Assembly (NCBI GenBank): GCA_021234155.1
Contig: JAJEKV010000017.1
Location: 16,998,372-17,062,371 of the forward strand
Direction of reading: 5' to 3'
DNA length: 64,000 nucleotides
DNA from: Isoetes taiwanensis
Taxonomy: Eukaryota; Streptophyta; Lycopodiopsida; Isoetales; Isoetaceae
The position numbers and the translations under genes are program-made. The notes beneath the pieces were generated by a model. It searched no databases and was not told where the DNA came from. It worked only from the letters and a program-made list of their open reading frames with translations. This document shows, one piece after another, positions 22,014 to 31,504 of this stretch; within the stretch, counting starts at the first letter, position 1, and every line of letters starts with the position of its first letter.

Positions 22014-23861
22014 GGAGGCTAGCAATCCATTTTTTTTGGTAAGAAAGGGGCCACCGCACTAGCTTGTAACCCAATCAAGCCGCGTTTCAATCGATTTTGG
22101 CAAACTGCTTGTAAATTTTTGCTTCTTTTTTTTTCTTTTTCTTTCTCTTGGATTGAAGAAGCGCTAGATTGAAGAAGATGGAACCCAGATTGAAGAAGCA
22201 GCGCCCAGATCTGGTCGACCTCCATAGCTGCGAAGTTTGCCCTATTCCACGGCAAATAAACTACACGAGAAATAAACTCTCTCCAAAGAAACTTCACGGG
22301 AGCGAAAATGGGTCCTCCCATTTAACAAAAAAGTTTAATGGAAATGCCCCTAACCGTTGTTAGGGGCAATTCATCTCTCAGGGGGAGAGTCATAAATTTG
22401 TCTCTCCCCCTATCTCTCGTCATCTCCCATAGAAGAGCATACTCACATTTTCAACTACAACTTCTCGACTGTGTCCCAAGTGCAAACGATCGAATCTCGA
22501 CCTCCAATATAAACCCTTCAAGAACCTATCTACACACAGGGTTTACGTTTCGGAGGTCATATCCTAGTTAGATTCGACTAGGCCCTTTCACCATATCATC
22601 ATGTAGAGGGAGAGTGTTGATGCCAGGAGAAGGACCCTGGAAACCCCTCGAAAGTAGCTCGCCCCAAAAATCCTCTTTCGAAGGCCCGCGCAATAGACGA
22701 GCAACTCTTGGAACTGTGAATTGGCTCTGCCAATGGACTCAAAATATCGATATTAGCTTGAGAATCAAGTTTTGTGTGCCTGCAAAATACTGCCCCGTGG
22801 GATGTTTGCATTTCTTCTTCGATTATGTTCTTACTACGACTACGGTCAGATAAAGTTCACAACTTTAAAACGCCTCGTTCAATAGTAAGTACGTGTTCCT
22901 AAATATCTACCCTGGGTTTTAAATCCAGGCCACATCAGGTACTCCTACTCCCATTTTTATTTTTTGAGAAAAGGTATGCTTATTCATCCTAGATCCAGCA
23001 CTACATTATTATTTAATATCTTAGATTCACCATTCATTCATAGATTTACACCATATATCCCTTGATCTTTATTAGCTTACAACATGTAACATTACTTATT
23101 AACTTAATATATAACACCATGCTTTAACAGCCCACAATGTGACATCAAAATCTTATCATGCATTAATACTGGTATCAGATTACAATTAGCCATTTGTGAC
23201 CAATCAAAGTTACCAAATTTATCTTTCCAATATTATCACATAAGTAGCACAATATGAGATCAGACTAGACCTAGATTTCAGTCAACAACACTTCACAAAG
23301 ACTGTTCAATGTGCATCCATCGCCAAACAAATGTATGTTTAACAATCTATAATGCCAATCATATGATAAATATCACAAAAATAAACCCTTTTGGTTCCAG
23401 CTTTTGTTTTTCAAAAAAGAGTGATTAGCTTAAGTAAATTGGAGGTTCTGCCCATGTCCACCATGGACGGGATTGACATGTGGGGCTTTTTATAAATTGA
23501 CACCACTTTGCATGGAGAAGAGCGCATGGTCTTTCAATCTTCAATCAAATTCTTTTCAAATGCACTTAGGTTTTCAACCAACTTTTGTTTATATATTCAA
23601 CTCCCTAACTCAAACCGCCAATTTTTAATTATGGCTTGTTGATCAATGTGCCTTAATGATATCTTCAAACCACCTAAGGTTGAACAAACTTTATGAGATT
23701 GTGTTGCTCGAAGGGGCAAACATGGTAGTGTAGGTTGAGCCATGATATTTTTTAATAAATGAAGGTTATGCTATATTGCGCAATGAAAGTTTGGCCCTAA
23801 CGATTTCGACAAATCAAGTGCTAGAAACTTGGTGGGTTATATAGATCATTTTTCCTAGTAT
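22014..23861. other. Sequence without a recognised gene
   Basis: Small open frames at 22169-22363, 22338-22571 and 22614-22853 show no family resemblance. GATTGAAGAAG recurs three times at 22153-22200. The right half is AT-rich. It may include the 3' flank of the gene ending at 23862. Confidence 0.5.
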
Positions 23862-24096
23862 TTACAAACTTTTGTGGAATAATAGTGAACCAAATGGGAG
23901 CATATGTTCCAGGGGAGGCTCTGACCATATTTCCGGTTCATCGGGATCCAAATGCGGGATCATTATCTTTTCGGGTCCTTTCTGGCTGTGAGCAGTGTCT
24001 TGCTCTGGATTGTCTTTGAGGAGTGCATTCTCCTCCTCGCGACGTGAACCGCCGGTATCCAATGACAATGATCCGGAGTCGTTGACATGGAACTCC
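23862..24096 (-). CDS. Last exon of an unrecognised gene
   Basis: The minus strand has a splice acceptor (CATCATTTCAG, ending 24097) followed by an open exon to a stop at 23864-23862. It encodes an acidic segment (SRREEENALLKDNPEQD, HLDPDEPEIWSEPPLEHML) ending GSLLFHKSL. I recognise no domain. Its likely 5' part is at 37281-40498, on the other side of chromovirus B, because the same strand and the same unusual palindromes occur on both sides. The frame that continues rightwards into the LTR is chance. Confidence 0.4.
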
Positions 24097-24132
24097 CTGA
24101 AATGATGACATCTGTCAGAAAGGAAACGAGTT

Positions 24133-24154
24133 TTCTCGACTCGCGAGTCGAGAA
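24133..24154. repeat. 22-bp perfect palindrome beside the chromovirus B insertion
   Basis: TTCTCGACTCG is followed directly by its inverse complement. Related imperfect palindromes recur at 37314-37338 and at several places to 39947. The aatga target duplication starts at the palindrome edge. Confidence 0.8.
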
Positions 24155-24157
24155 TGA

Positions 24158-25728
24158 TGTGACGTTCAAAGACGATTATAGGGTCCGGGGCGTATATCAT
24201 CTTTGCCGAATCACGCAGCATACCGCGCCCGCTCCGACCGACGTGTACGCCAACGGATAGCCAGGTAAGTAGCCCTAGGGGCAACTTGCTAGGAGTGTTC
24301 ATATATTATTAATGTGCACATGTGCACATTAATGTGGGCACACCTTTCCATGTTGGCATATTTTGCCACCTAGCCATTAAAGGCAAGTGGGGCCTTTCCA
24401 ATTATCCCACATGCCAAAATGGGTAATTGGAAACCCTAGCCTAAACCCCATGTCTATTTAGGGTAGGAAAACCCTAGCTTGCTAGTTTTTCGTCCTTAGG
24501 GTTTTAGAGCTCAGTTTTGGCTGCCCCAGGAGCCAAAACCGCCTCCCAGACGCCGCCCAAGCGAATTGCGCCATCAGTTCCCCTGAATTCGATCAGCCCA
24601 GCAGGATGGTTGAACTCAGGTCAGGAGGAGCCACTCAGGGATCAGGTATTTGGTCAATTTAATAGCTTAAACCGTCTTCTAGTCATAGAACCAGTAAGTT
24701 TAGACTATTAAATTGCCCATAGTAGCTATCTAGATCTTAGATCTCGGGCACTAACTAAAGAACCTAACTCTATGATTTAGATTAGATCTAGTTCTTTAGT
24801 TCTTCTGTGATGTATATGGATGATGTATCTTTGGAACTCCTTGTATTGGGAAGGGGGGTAGAGGCCCTAAGGCTTGTAGTTGATGCTCCTAGAGTAGCCT
24901 CTCTAGCACACTGTAGATTCGGCCTGTGTACAAGAGCCACACCTGGTTGTGGGTGAAGGGGCCAGACTGGCTAAGAAGGAGGTTCATGTTCTGACTCTTG
25001 AACGATCCCCCTGGTGTGTAAAGCCTACCGGGGATCATTGTGACTAGGTCTAATGGCTTACCACTGAGTGCGGGTAAGGCATGGGCTCGACACCCGTGAA
25101 GTGGTGTACACTTTCCAGTGGGTTCGGTCGAATCTGGGCGGTGGCCCTCTAGTCACCTTGAGTCGGCATGTAGATCTCTCGGGGGAGTGATCCCTACCGC
25201 CCCATCGAACTGGGAGGATGAGACCGGGAATAGCCCCTTCCGGCTATGCATCCCGGGCGGGCTTCTGGTCGAGGTCCCGACACTTTTCAGCCTACTCGCA
25301 AAGTGTGCGGGGAGGGGGATGGAGTGGACAACCCTATGCCATGTTCTTATGCCAGCCAACTCCATTGCCATGAATTCTGTCTGCAATGAACTCTGGAGAC
25401 CCAAGCCGTCAGTCACTCCCTTGAGTCTGAGCCTTGGGTAGGATTCCCTATGTGATGTGCTGACCATTGTCTATGCAGATGTTGATATACCACCCCTCTG
25501 TGTGGATGGAGGATTACATTGGAATACCGACATGTATGTTTACGCCTTCAGCCTAGGTAGGCCCGAGGGAGGCGGGGTAGAATGACACCTTCACTCTTCC
25601 CATTGGGACTCGTGCACGGGTGATGATGATATGTGGAGGGGCCCATGTATCGCATGGAGCTGGTGTGGGGAAGAACTCCGTTTGTATACGGTGGTGAGAG
25701 CACCGTATACCCAGTAGGGGACGTCACA
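24158..25728 (+). repeat. 5' LTR of chromovirus B
   Basis: 1571 bp, starting TGTGACGTTC and ending GGGGACGTCACA, so the termini are an 8-bp inverted repeat. It shares blocks with the chromovirus A LTR in the same sense (for example CTTGTATTGGGAAGGGGGG). No credible gene is inside. Confidence 0.9.
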
Positions 25729-25729
25729 A

Positions 25730-25741
25730 TGGTATCAGAGC
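25730..25741 (+). other. Primer-binding site of chromovirus B
   Basis: TGGTATCAGAGC, complementary to initiator methionine tRNA, one base after the LTR. Confidence 0.95.
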
Positions 25742-25932
25742 AATGTTCTTGGAGACCAAGAGCAAAGCACTGACCATGTTCCCGATAGTACTAACTTGAT
25801 AGGATCCTCAAGCCTCGAAAAGTGGGGAAAATTTTTTCTCATCTTTGTAGTTTATGCTAAGCTAGTAACAATTAAGTGAATTGGAATTTAACAAGATTAA
25901 AAAAGAATGAGCCAAAATTTTTCCAAGTGAGG

Positions 25933-26195
25933 TGGTCTCCACATTACCTTTGGTGATGTCGAGAACTAAATTTTAGTTTTGAAGCGAGGCGCTAAGCCGT
26001 GAGACATCGAGCCAAGAACACCAAAACATGATGAATTTGAGAAAAATAATGTGGTAAGGCTAATTCTAAGGTAGGAATTAGTTAGAATAGCATGTTTTAA
26101 TTACCTAAAACCCTAGAAATGTATGAGAGATCCACATTTACCTGGTCATAAAACTAAACATTAGTATTGGAACGAGGCTAAGGTTTGTGGAGACC
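25933..26195 (+). promoter_or_regulatory. Two palindromic cassettes upstream of the ORF1 promoter
   Basis: Cassette a (about 25933-26008) has GGTCTCCAC, then AACTAAATTTTAGTTTTGAAG, then GTGAGAC. Cassette b (about 26129-26195) has the same layout: AAACTAAACATTAGTATTGG then GTGGAGACC. Each combines an inner AACTAAA/TTTAGTT-like palindrome with outer GTCTC/GAGAC arms. The same cassette, in two better-conserved copies, lies upstream of the ORF2 promoter (27808-28073), suggesting shared control. Confidence 0.5.
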
Positions 26196-26295
26196 AATAG
26201 GTAGAAAAAGTCTGAAATAAGTATAAGTTTTAACTAAGTTGGTGCCTTAGCATGTTAAGCAGAGCAACTTGAGTTTTGACCTAAAATTCCCCAAG

Positions 26296-26305
26296 CTATA
26301 AATAG
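26296..26305 (+). promoter_or_regulatory. TATA box upstream of the H3-like ORF1 in chromovirus B
   Basis: CTATAAATAG, a strong plant TATA consensus, lies about 102 bp before the ORF1 ATG and about 570 bp inside the LTR. It implies a promoter separate from that in the LTR. Confidence 0.65.
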
Positions 26306-26406
26306 ATGTAGAACCCCCTCATTTTTTAGGTCCAAGCCCTAGAAATCCGCTCTTCCCAACTTAGGCGATCTTTTCGGCTCTTATCCGATTGACGATCCGT
26401 AAAAGC

Positions 26407-27662
26407 ATGGCCCGAACCAAACAGACCGCAAGGAAGCGTCGCCCGTGGTGAAACCAACCATGCCATCGGAGGCGGAGATCATTGGAAGATGCTTCGTGAG
26501 AGGCTCGCGCGAGGGGTCGTTCGCCCGGACGAGGAGCAAGACACGTCCCGATCTGATTGATGTCTTCAACCAAAGAAGCGGAAGGCAGACGAGGCCACAT
26601 CACCGAACTCCATGGACGAGGAGACGAGGGAGGTGTATGAAGAAATAGAGCGGGAGATCCGGCAGCAGGAACAAGCGTAAGACCTTTCGTGACGCACCCT
26701 GAGAGATCCTCGAAAGGGATGAGCAAGTGATGTGTCCGAGCCGCCAGAGGTAGCGTGACCTTAGAAGGTTCATCAGAAAGTACGAGCGCCGGCAGAAGAG
26801 AAAGGAAGACAAAAAGAGGAAAAGGGAGGAAGAGGAACAAAAGGCAGCAGAAGAGAAGAAGAAGGCGAAAGGGAAGTTCGTGGCTGGCACAAGGAGGACG
26901 AAGGATTGCCCGCCAAGGAAGAGGCCGAACCCCAAGATCGTCATCAAGGAGCGGCAACCCGACGAACCCCCAAACCCCTCCGACGACTCTTCTGATGAAG
27001 ATTTTAACCCTAATGCTGCAGGTGGGAGCTCTTCTAAGCACCCAGGCAACGAGCAGGAAGTACCTGAGCAGCCGGCACCTGAGCAAAACCAGCAAGACCA
27101 AGTGCAGGAACCCCCTGAGTACCCGGCATGGGATAGAAAGAAGCAACCACGACCTGCCCGGGAAGCCTACGTCACCGACAGGGTGAAGATTTATGAAAGG
27201 AAGATGAGGGAGCACGAAGCATATATGAAGAAGTGGGAGGCCTACAGCAAGTATTATGAAGAAAACAGGGTCAGGTTCATCGAGGGAGGGCGACCAACGA
27301 AGCAGCAAACCTTAAAGCCGCCACCACCGAAGCCCAAGGTTCCCAAGCCACCACCAAAGAAGAAAGCTGATAGAAAGGAGGTGGAGAGAAGAGCGCTAAG
27401 GGAGATTAGACACTTCCAGCGCAGCTACGGTCTCCTAATTCCCCGTGCCCCCTTCGCTCGGTTGGTGCGAGAAGTGATGCAGGCCTACAGAACAGACTTT
27501 AGAGTCACGGACGAGGCGCTGCTGGCAATGCAAGAGGCGGCTGAGGCAAAGATAGTGCAACATTTTGAAGATTCAACAGCCTGCACTGTCCACGCCAAGC
27601 GGGTAACCTTAATGCGACAAGACATGAGTCTTGCGACCCGCATAAAGGGAGAACGGCCTTAG
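26407..27662 (+). pseudogene. Histone H3-like ORF1 of chromovirus B
   Basis: The gene starts at ATG 26407 with M-ARTKQTARK, identical to the H3 N-tail including Lys4 and Lys9. A stop follows four codons later; the frame resumes at about 26445 and again by 26755. A Lys/Glu-rich linker and a proline-rich segment (KPPPPKPKVPKPPP) lead to a histone fold at 27384-27659: ALREIRHFQRSYGLLIPRAPF, LVREVMQAYRTDF, ALLAMQEAAEA, CTVHAKRVTLM, then LATRIKGERP and a stop. Equivalents of H3 Cys110, His113, Arg116, Leu126, Arg129 and Ile130 (the H3-H3' interface) are kept. Loop 1 has canonical H3 length, so it is not CENH3-like. The linker makes it about 415 residues against 136 for H3. As written it is broken at least twice in the N-terminal third, while the fold is fully open. 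Confidence 0.85.
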
Positions 27663-27807
27663 AAACTTTTGTTGTAAATAATTAAAAATTTTGTAATATA
27701 GAGCAATTTTGTGTACCTTGATGACATAAACTTGGTTAATTAGAGCAAATTAATAAGTTTTAGCTTTTATTTCAGTGAAATAGGACATTTGCAAGCCGAG
27801 AGACATG

Positions 27808-28073
27808 ATGTCTCACATTTCGCTGGGTATAAAACTAAAAGTTAGTTTTGAAGCGGTAAAGCAAAGCGTGAGACCTCATAAACTTGACCAAAACAGCTCC
27901 AAATCGGCCAAATAAGGGGTCAATTCTGCCTGATTTGATGAGCCCATCACCCTTACACCATTAGTTTACCCAAATTAGACACCTTTTGATCGAAATAAGA
28001 CTGATGTCTCATTTCGCGCTTTGGTCAAAGAACTAAAAGTTAGTTTTGAAGCGTAAGGCAAGTCGTGAGACCT
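27808..28073 (+). promoter_or_regulatory. Two palindromic cassettes upstream of the ORF2 promoter
   Basis: Cassette c (27808-27877) and cassette d (about 28002-28073) each have GATGTCTCA...TTTCGC, then AACTAAAAGTTAGTTTTGAAG, then GTGAGACCTC. The inner part is a palindrome and the outer GTCTCA/TGAGAC arms are inverted. They lie about 430 and 200 bp upstream of the TATA box at 28261. The intergenic stretch 27663-28260 holds nothing else recognisable. Confidence 0.6.
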
Positions 28074-28260
28074 CTTACCATTTCTTCACCAGGACTTGTC
28101 AAAGTCACCTTCAACCTATTGCATAGCATCTTTTAGGTAATCTAGCCTTGTTCAAGCATCCCATATAGTCCTCAAACTCCCATTTTGACCTCAGATAGGC
28201 TAGAATTACCCAACCCTAGGAAATTTTCAAGTCATCCAAAAATTAGGGTTTTCCCCTTTT

Positions 28261-28270
28261 CTATAAATAG
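28261..28270 (+). promoter_or_regulatory. TATA box upstream of ORF2 in chromovirus B
   Basis: CTATAAATAG, identical to the ORF1 TATA, lies about 114 bp before the ORF2 ATG at 28384, followed by a C-rich leader ending in AATCA-ATG. Confidence 0.65.
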
Positions 28271-28383
28271 ACCCCTCACTTCTCAGATAGCACCCTACAA
28301 ATCTGCTCCTGCCCTTCTAGCCGATTTCTCAACTTCCTGAGGCGCTCTTGCAACCGTTTGTTACCCTCTTCTGCAATTAATCA

Positions 28384-29920
28384 ATGGCAACTTCTGATTT
28401 CCACAGATGGTACAGCGCCAGCGCTCATGCTGCTGAGGCCGACGTCGACCAAATCTTCCAGATCTTCAGGAAGGAGGTAGATGTCCAAGCAACCTTGCAC
28501 GCGACCCCAGCTTATAGTAGAGTCTTGACTGAGTTCCAAGCTAGGGTAGAACCAGCGCTAGTGCAACTCCCCCCTTGTGTAGGCTATTTTGTTCCTAGAC
28601 AGTCCCTGCAGGCAGCATTAGACGATGTCCCGAACATCGCCAAATACCTCACAAACAAGGCGCACCGCACACCTGAGCCAATGGTCCTAACTGTCAACAG
28701 GACCAAGTACTTCTCTTTCAACACTGCCCTGGCAATCTTTCTCACCCACCGTGCCGAGAACACCGTGGGGGAAACCTCCATTCCCCCCATGGACGTGGAC
28801 CCATTGGCCATAGCAGCAGAACAACGGCTCCTCACACAGTATGAACAGGAGCACGAAGGGAAGGAAGAAGACTCGGATGAACAGGAATCAGAAGAAGAGG
28901 AAGACTATGTCGAGCTCGACCCAGCGGAAGAGCGGCGACAAGCAGAGCAGGAGTGGCAAGACTTCGAAAGAAGCCGGCAGACTCTCAGAGTCGCGCCACC
29001 CCTCGGGTTAGGCATCACAAGCCTAGCTCCCATTATTGTCGAAGGTGAGGAGTTTCTGCTCCTAAGCGACATTCAAAACCTCCCGGAGTGCAGGGAAAGG
29101 GAGTACCGACCTGAAGAGTTGCTGCACCAACTCCGAAGAACGGACTTGGACGACTTCATCGTCCGAGGAGAATCCGACTTCCCCCTCCAAGTAAGGGAAG
29201 CCGACACTTACACGGGAGAGTTTACCTCCGACATCCAAGCCTACAGCAACATCAGGCAGGTTATGGAGGCAGACAAGGCGGAGAACAAGCTACCGACGGA
29301 GGAAGAGTTCCTTGCTCTTCAGGAACAGATGGGGATCCGCTATGCGACCTCAAACATCCTAACGGCAAGCTCGTCCGCAGCACCTCCCCGGGAGAGGACA
29401 GGCGAATTCGACCTCAGGAGGGCTTCAGCAGAATCCCGGAGACTACAGGGAGCTCACCACGGTGGAGGTTGATGACTTCGAAGGCGAACAGAGCTGGATA
29501 CCGAGTGGCGAGGACCGTCACCAATCCATTGTGTCACTACGGGGTTATTACCCGCCACTGCTGGTGGATGGAAGAATAGCGGTTATCCCACCGCAAGTTC
29601 ACCCCCCAGGCGAGGAAGGAGTATCGTTGCTGATTGCACTCGGGATTCGGCGGCATCTTGCGCGGTTACCCCTTAATATCGAGTATGCAATCTGGTGAAG
29701 AGAGCGGTAGCACTCGGCGTCTTCGACCGCCATACCTTCTGGGGCGGGCAAGACTGCCGGTGTGGCGGCTTATACCTCCCACCGCATAGAAGATTTGGCA
29801 AGAGCATTACAAGGTGGATCTCCAGCCAATGTCCTTAGGAACTTGGGCCATTCAGTGGGAACAGCCCAAGTGAAAAAGTTCCTGGAGGATAATCCATCTT
29901 ACCGGCGACAACAGGAATGA
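28384..29920 (+). pseudogene. Chromovirus accessory ORF2 (unrecognised), copy in element B
   Basis: The main frame 28384-29472 is open for 362 codons from MATSDFHRWYSASAH. Residues about 155-200 are strongly acidic (KEEDSDEQESEEEEDYVELD). It continues in a second frame (29462-29698, GEEGVSLLIALGI) and a third to a TGA at 29918-29920 (ARALQGGSPANVLRNLGHS ... VKKFLEDN), so two frameshifts split a protein of about 510 residues. All three blocks have counterparts in chromovirus A at 5203-6947. No known domain is recognised. The acidic stretch next to an H3-like gene makes a histone-binding role conceivable, but this is speculation. Confidence 0.7.
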
Positions 29921-30076
29921 TTAGCCGTAGTTGTAATTTTTGTATTAGTGTAATATAAAATATAAATATAATATTCTCTTGCACTATAAATGTTTTGTTG
30001 ATATATTTTGTGTCCCCCCAACCATGCCAACAAACATAAATAATGCAAGAAAACAAGGAAAACTAACCATGTAGCT

Positions 30077-31436
30077 ATGAACCACTTGTGTATGCAGCTA
30101 GAGGCCTAAGCGCAGGAGAACGACAACTGCGGGAACTTATAGAGGAACAGAGTCCGCCCAGGCCACGCCCGGCAAGGAACCTGCTTGAAGAATTTGGACA
30201 AATGACCCCAGAAGAAGAAATATCGCAAGTGAGGACGGACCTCGAACAGATAAAGGCTTTGCTAGCCGCACAAGCAGGAGTAGGTTCGGTGGGTAACGCT
30301 CAACTGCCGCAAGCATCAGCTCGGAGAACAGGTAGAGACAAGAAGAGGAGCAAGAGAGGAAGGTCCCCCAGCTCGGACTCCTCCGACTCAAGCTCAGATT
30401 CAGACTCCGGGGCAGAACCAAGTCCGAACAGACGAAAGGCAGAGGAACACCCCGGACGGACGACAAAGGGACACAAGAACCTCTGACTACCAGAAGAAAG
30501 TAGACTCTGCATTGGGAAATGTTTGGAAGGCCAGGAAGCTCGAGCAATTCTCAGGCGAGAACAGGTCAGGCATGGAGGCAGAGGCTTGGCTTGACGAGAT
30601 GAGCGAATACGGCAATGCCTATGGTATGAAGGATAAGGATAAAGGCAGGGTGGCAACAATGAACTCGGGGAGCAAAGACGCATTTGGTGGAAGGGCTATG
30701 CCAAGGCTCATGGCTTAAGCGGGGATGCTTGCGGGTTCAAGAAGTTTGCTAAAGCCTTCAAAGCGCCATTACGTTCCCCAAGAGAGCACAAGTCCAAAGA
30801 TGATGCAAAGTTCTACACAGTTGCAAACAAGGCAACAAGTCGATCATGTAAATACACCGGAGGAATTTATGAGGCTAAGGTCAGATGTGCCAAAGTTAGG
30901 TGAGAAGCATGCAATGGAAAGCTACATTGAAGGTCCGAATGAGGAGATCCATAAAGCTTGTAAGGGCAATAAATCCTAGAACAAGATCGGGCGGAGTCCA
31001 AGGCAATAAGCTTGCAAGGAACAGGACCTCGAGAATAGCGAGGCGAGGCAACAGGTATTACCAAGATAAAGGCAAAGGCAAAGTGGCGTTTTAGCGAGGA
31101 CGGCCTGACCCAGACACCTAGAGCCCCATATAGTGGCAATCAAGGGAAGCAAAGCGGGAGAAGAAGCGGTGTCTTTCAAAGACAAACGAAGGAAGGGTCA
31201 AACTACTCCAAAGCGGTCGCGATCCTCTGCAGGCCATGCCCAAGGAAAAGAGGCAGGAGTGCATAGAAAAGCGGCTTTGTTTCCGGTGTTTCCAGCCAAG
31301 GCCATAGGACCGATGGCGCCCATATGTCATGAGTGCGGCACTAGCAGAGTTGGGAGATTGGGACACTCTGTCATGCGGCGACGCAACGAGGAGGCCCGCG
31401 ACTACATTCGTGGTGAGTGTCATATCTTTGCCGCTT
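30077..31436 (+). pseudogene. Gag of chromovirus B, frameshifted
   Basis: A likely start is ATG 30077, shifting frame to VYAARGLSAGERQL at 30088. A basic/serine-rich segment (RDKKRSKRGRSPSSDSSDSS) follows, then a capsid piece at 30512-30718 (WKARKLEQFSGENRSG, EYGNAYGMKDKDKG), and a damaged zinc knuckle near 31270-31420 (LCFRCFQP in one frame, CHECGTSRVGRLGHS in another). It corresponds to the gag of chromovirus A at 62765-64000. At least four frame breaks. Confidence 0.7.
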
Positions 31437-31504
31437 AATAGATACGAGAAAGCAAAGAGAGCCAAGATAAAGTAATTTCCACAATGGGAAAGGCCAAGGC
31501 CAAG

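Noticed and set aside
23862-24302. A single 146-residue gene
   Set aside because: Its right part lies in the 5' LTR of chromovirus B; only the part up to 24096 is plausible exon.
25730-25741. tRNA gene fragments at TGGTATCAGAGC sites
   Set aside because: They are primer-binding sites next to LTRs; no tRNA cloverleaf surrounds them.
26407-26436. MARTKQTARK as a chance match in a gag start
   Set aside because: A ten-residue exact match to H3 recurs in a second element with only synonymous changes, and both ORFs also have an H3 fold at the other end.
27384-27662. Calling the H3-like protein a centromeric CENH3
   Set aside because: It keeps the canonical ARTKQTARK tail and canonical loop-1 length, which CENH3 proteins do not.
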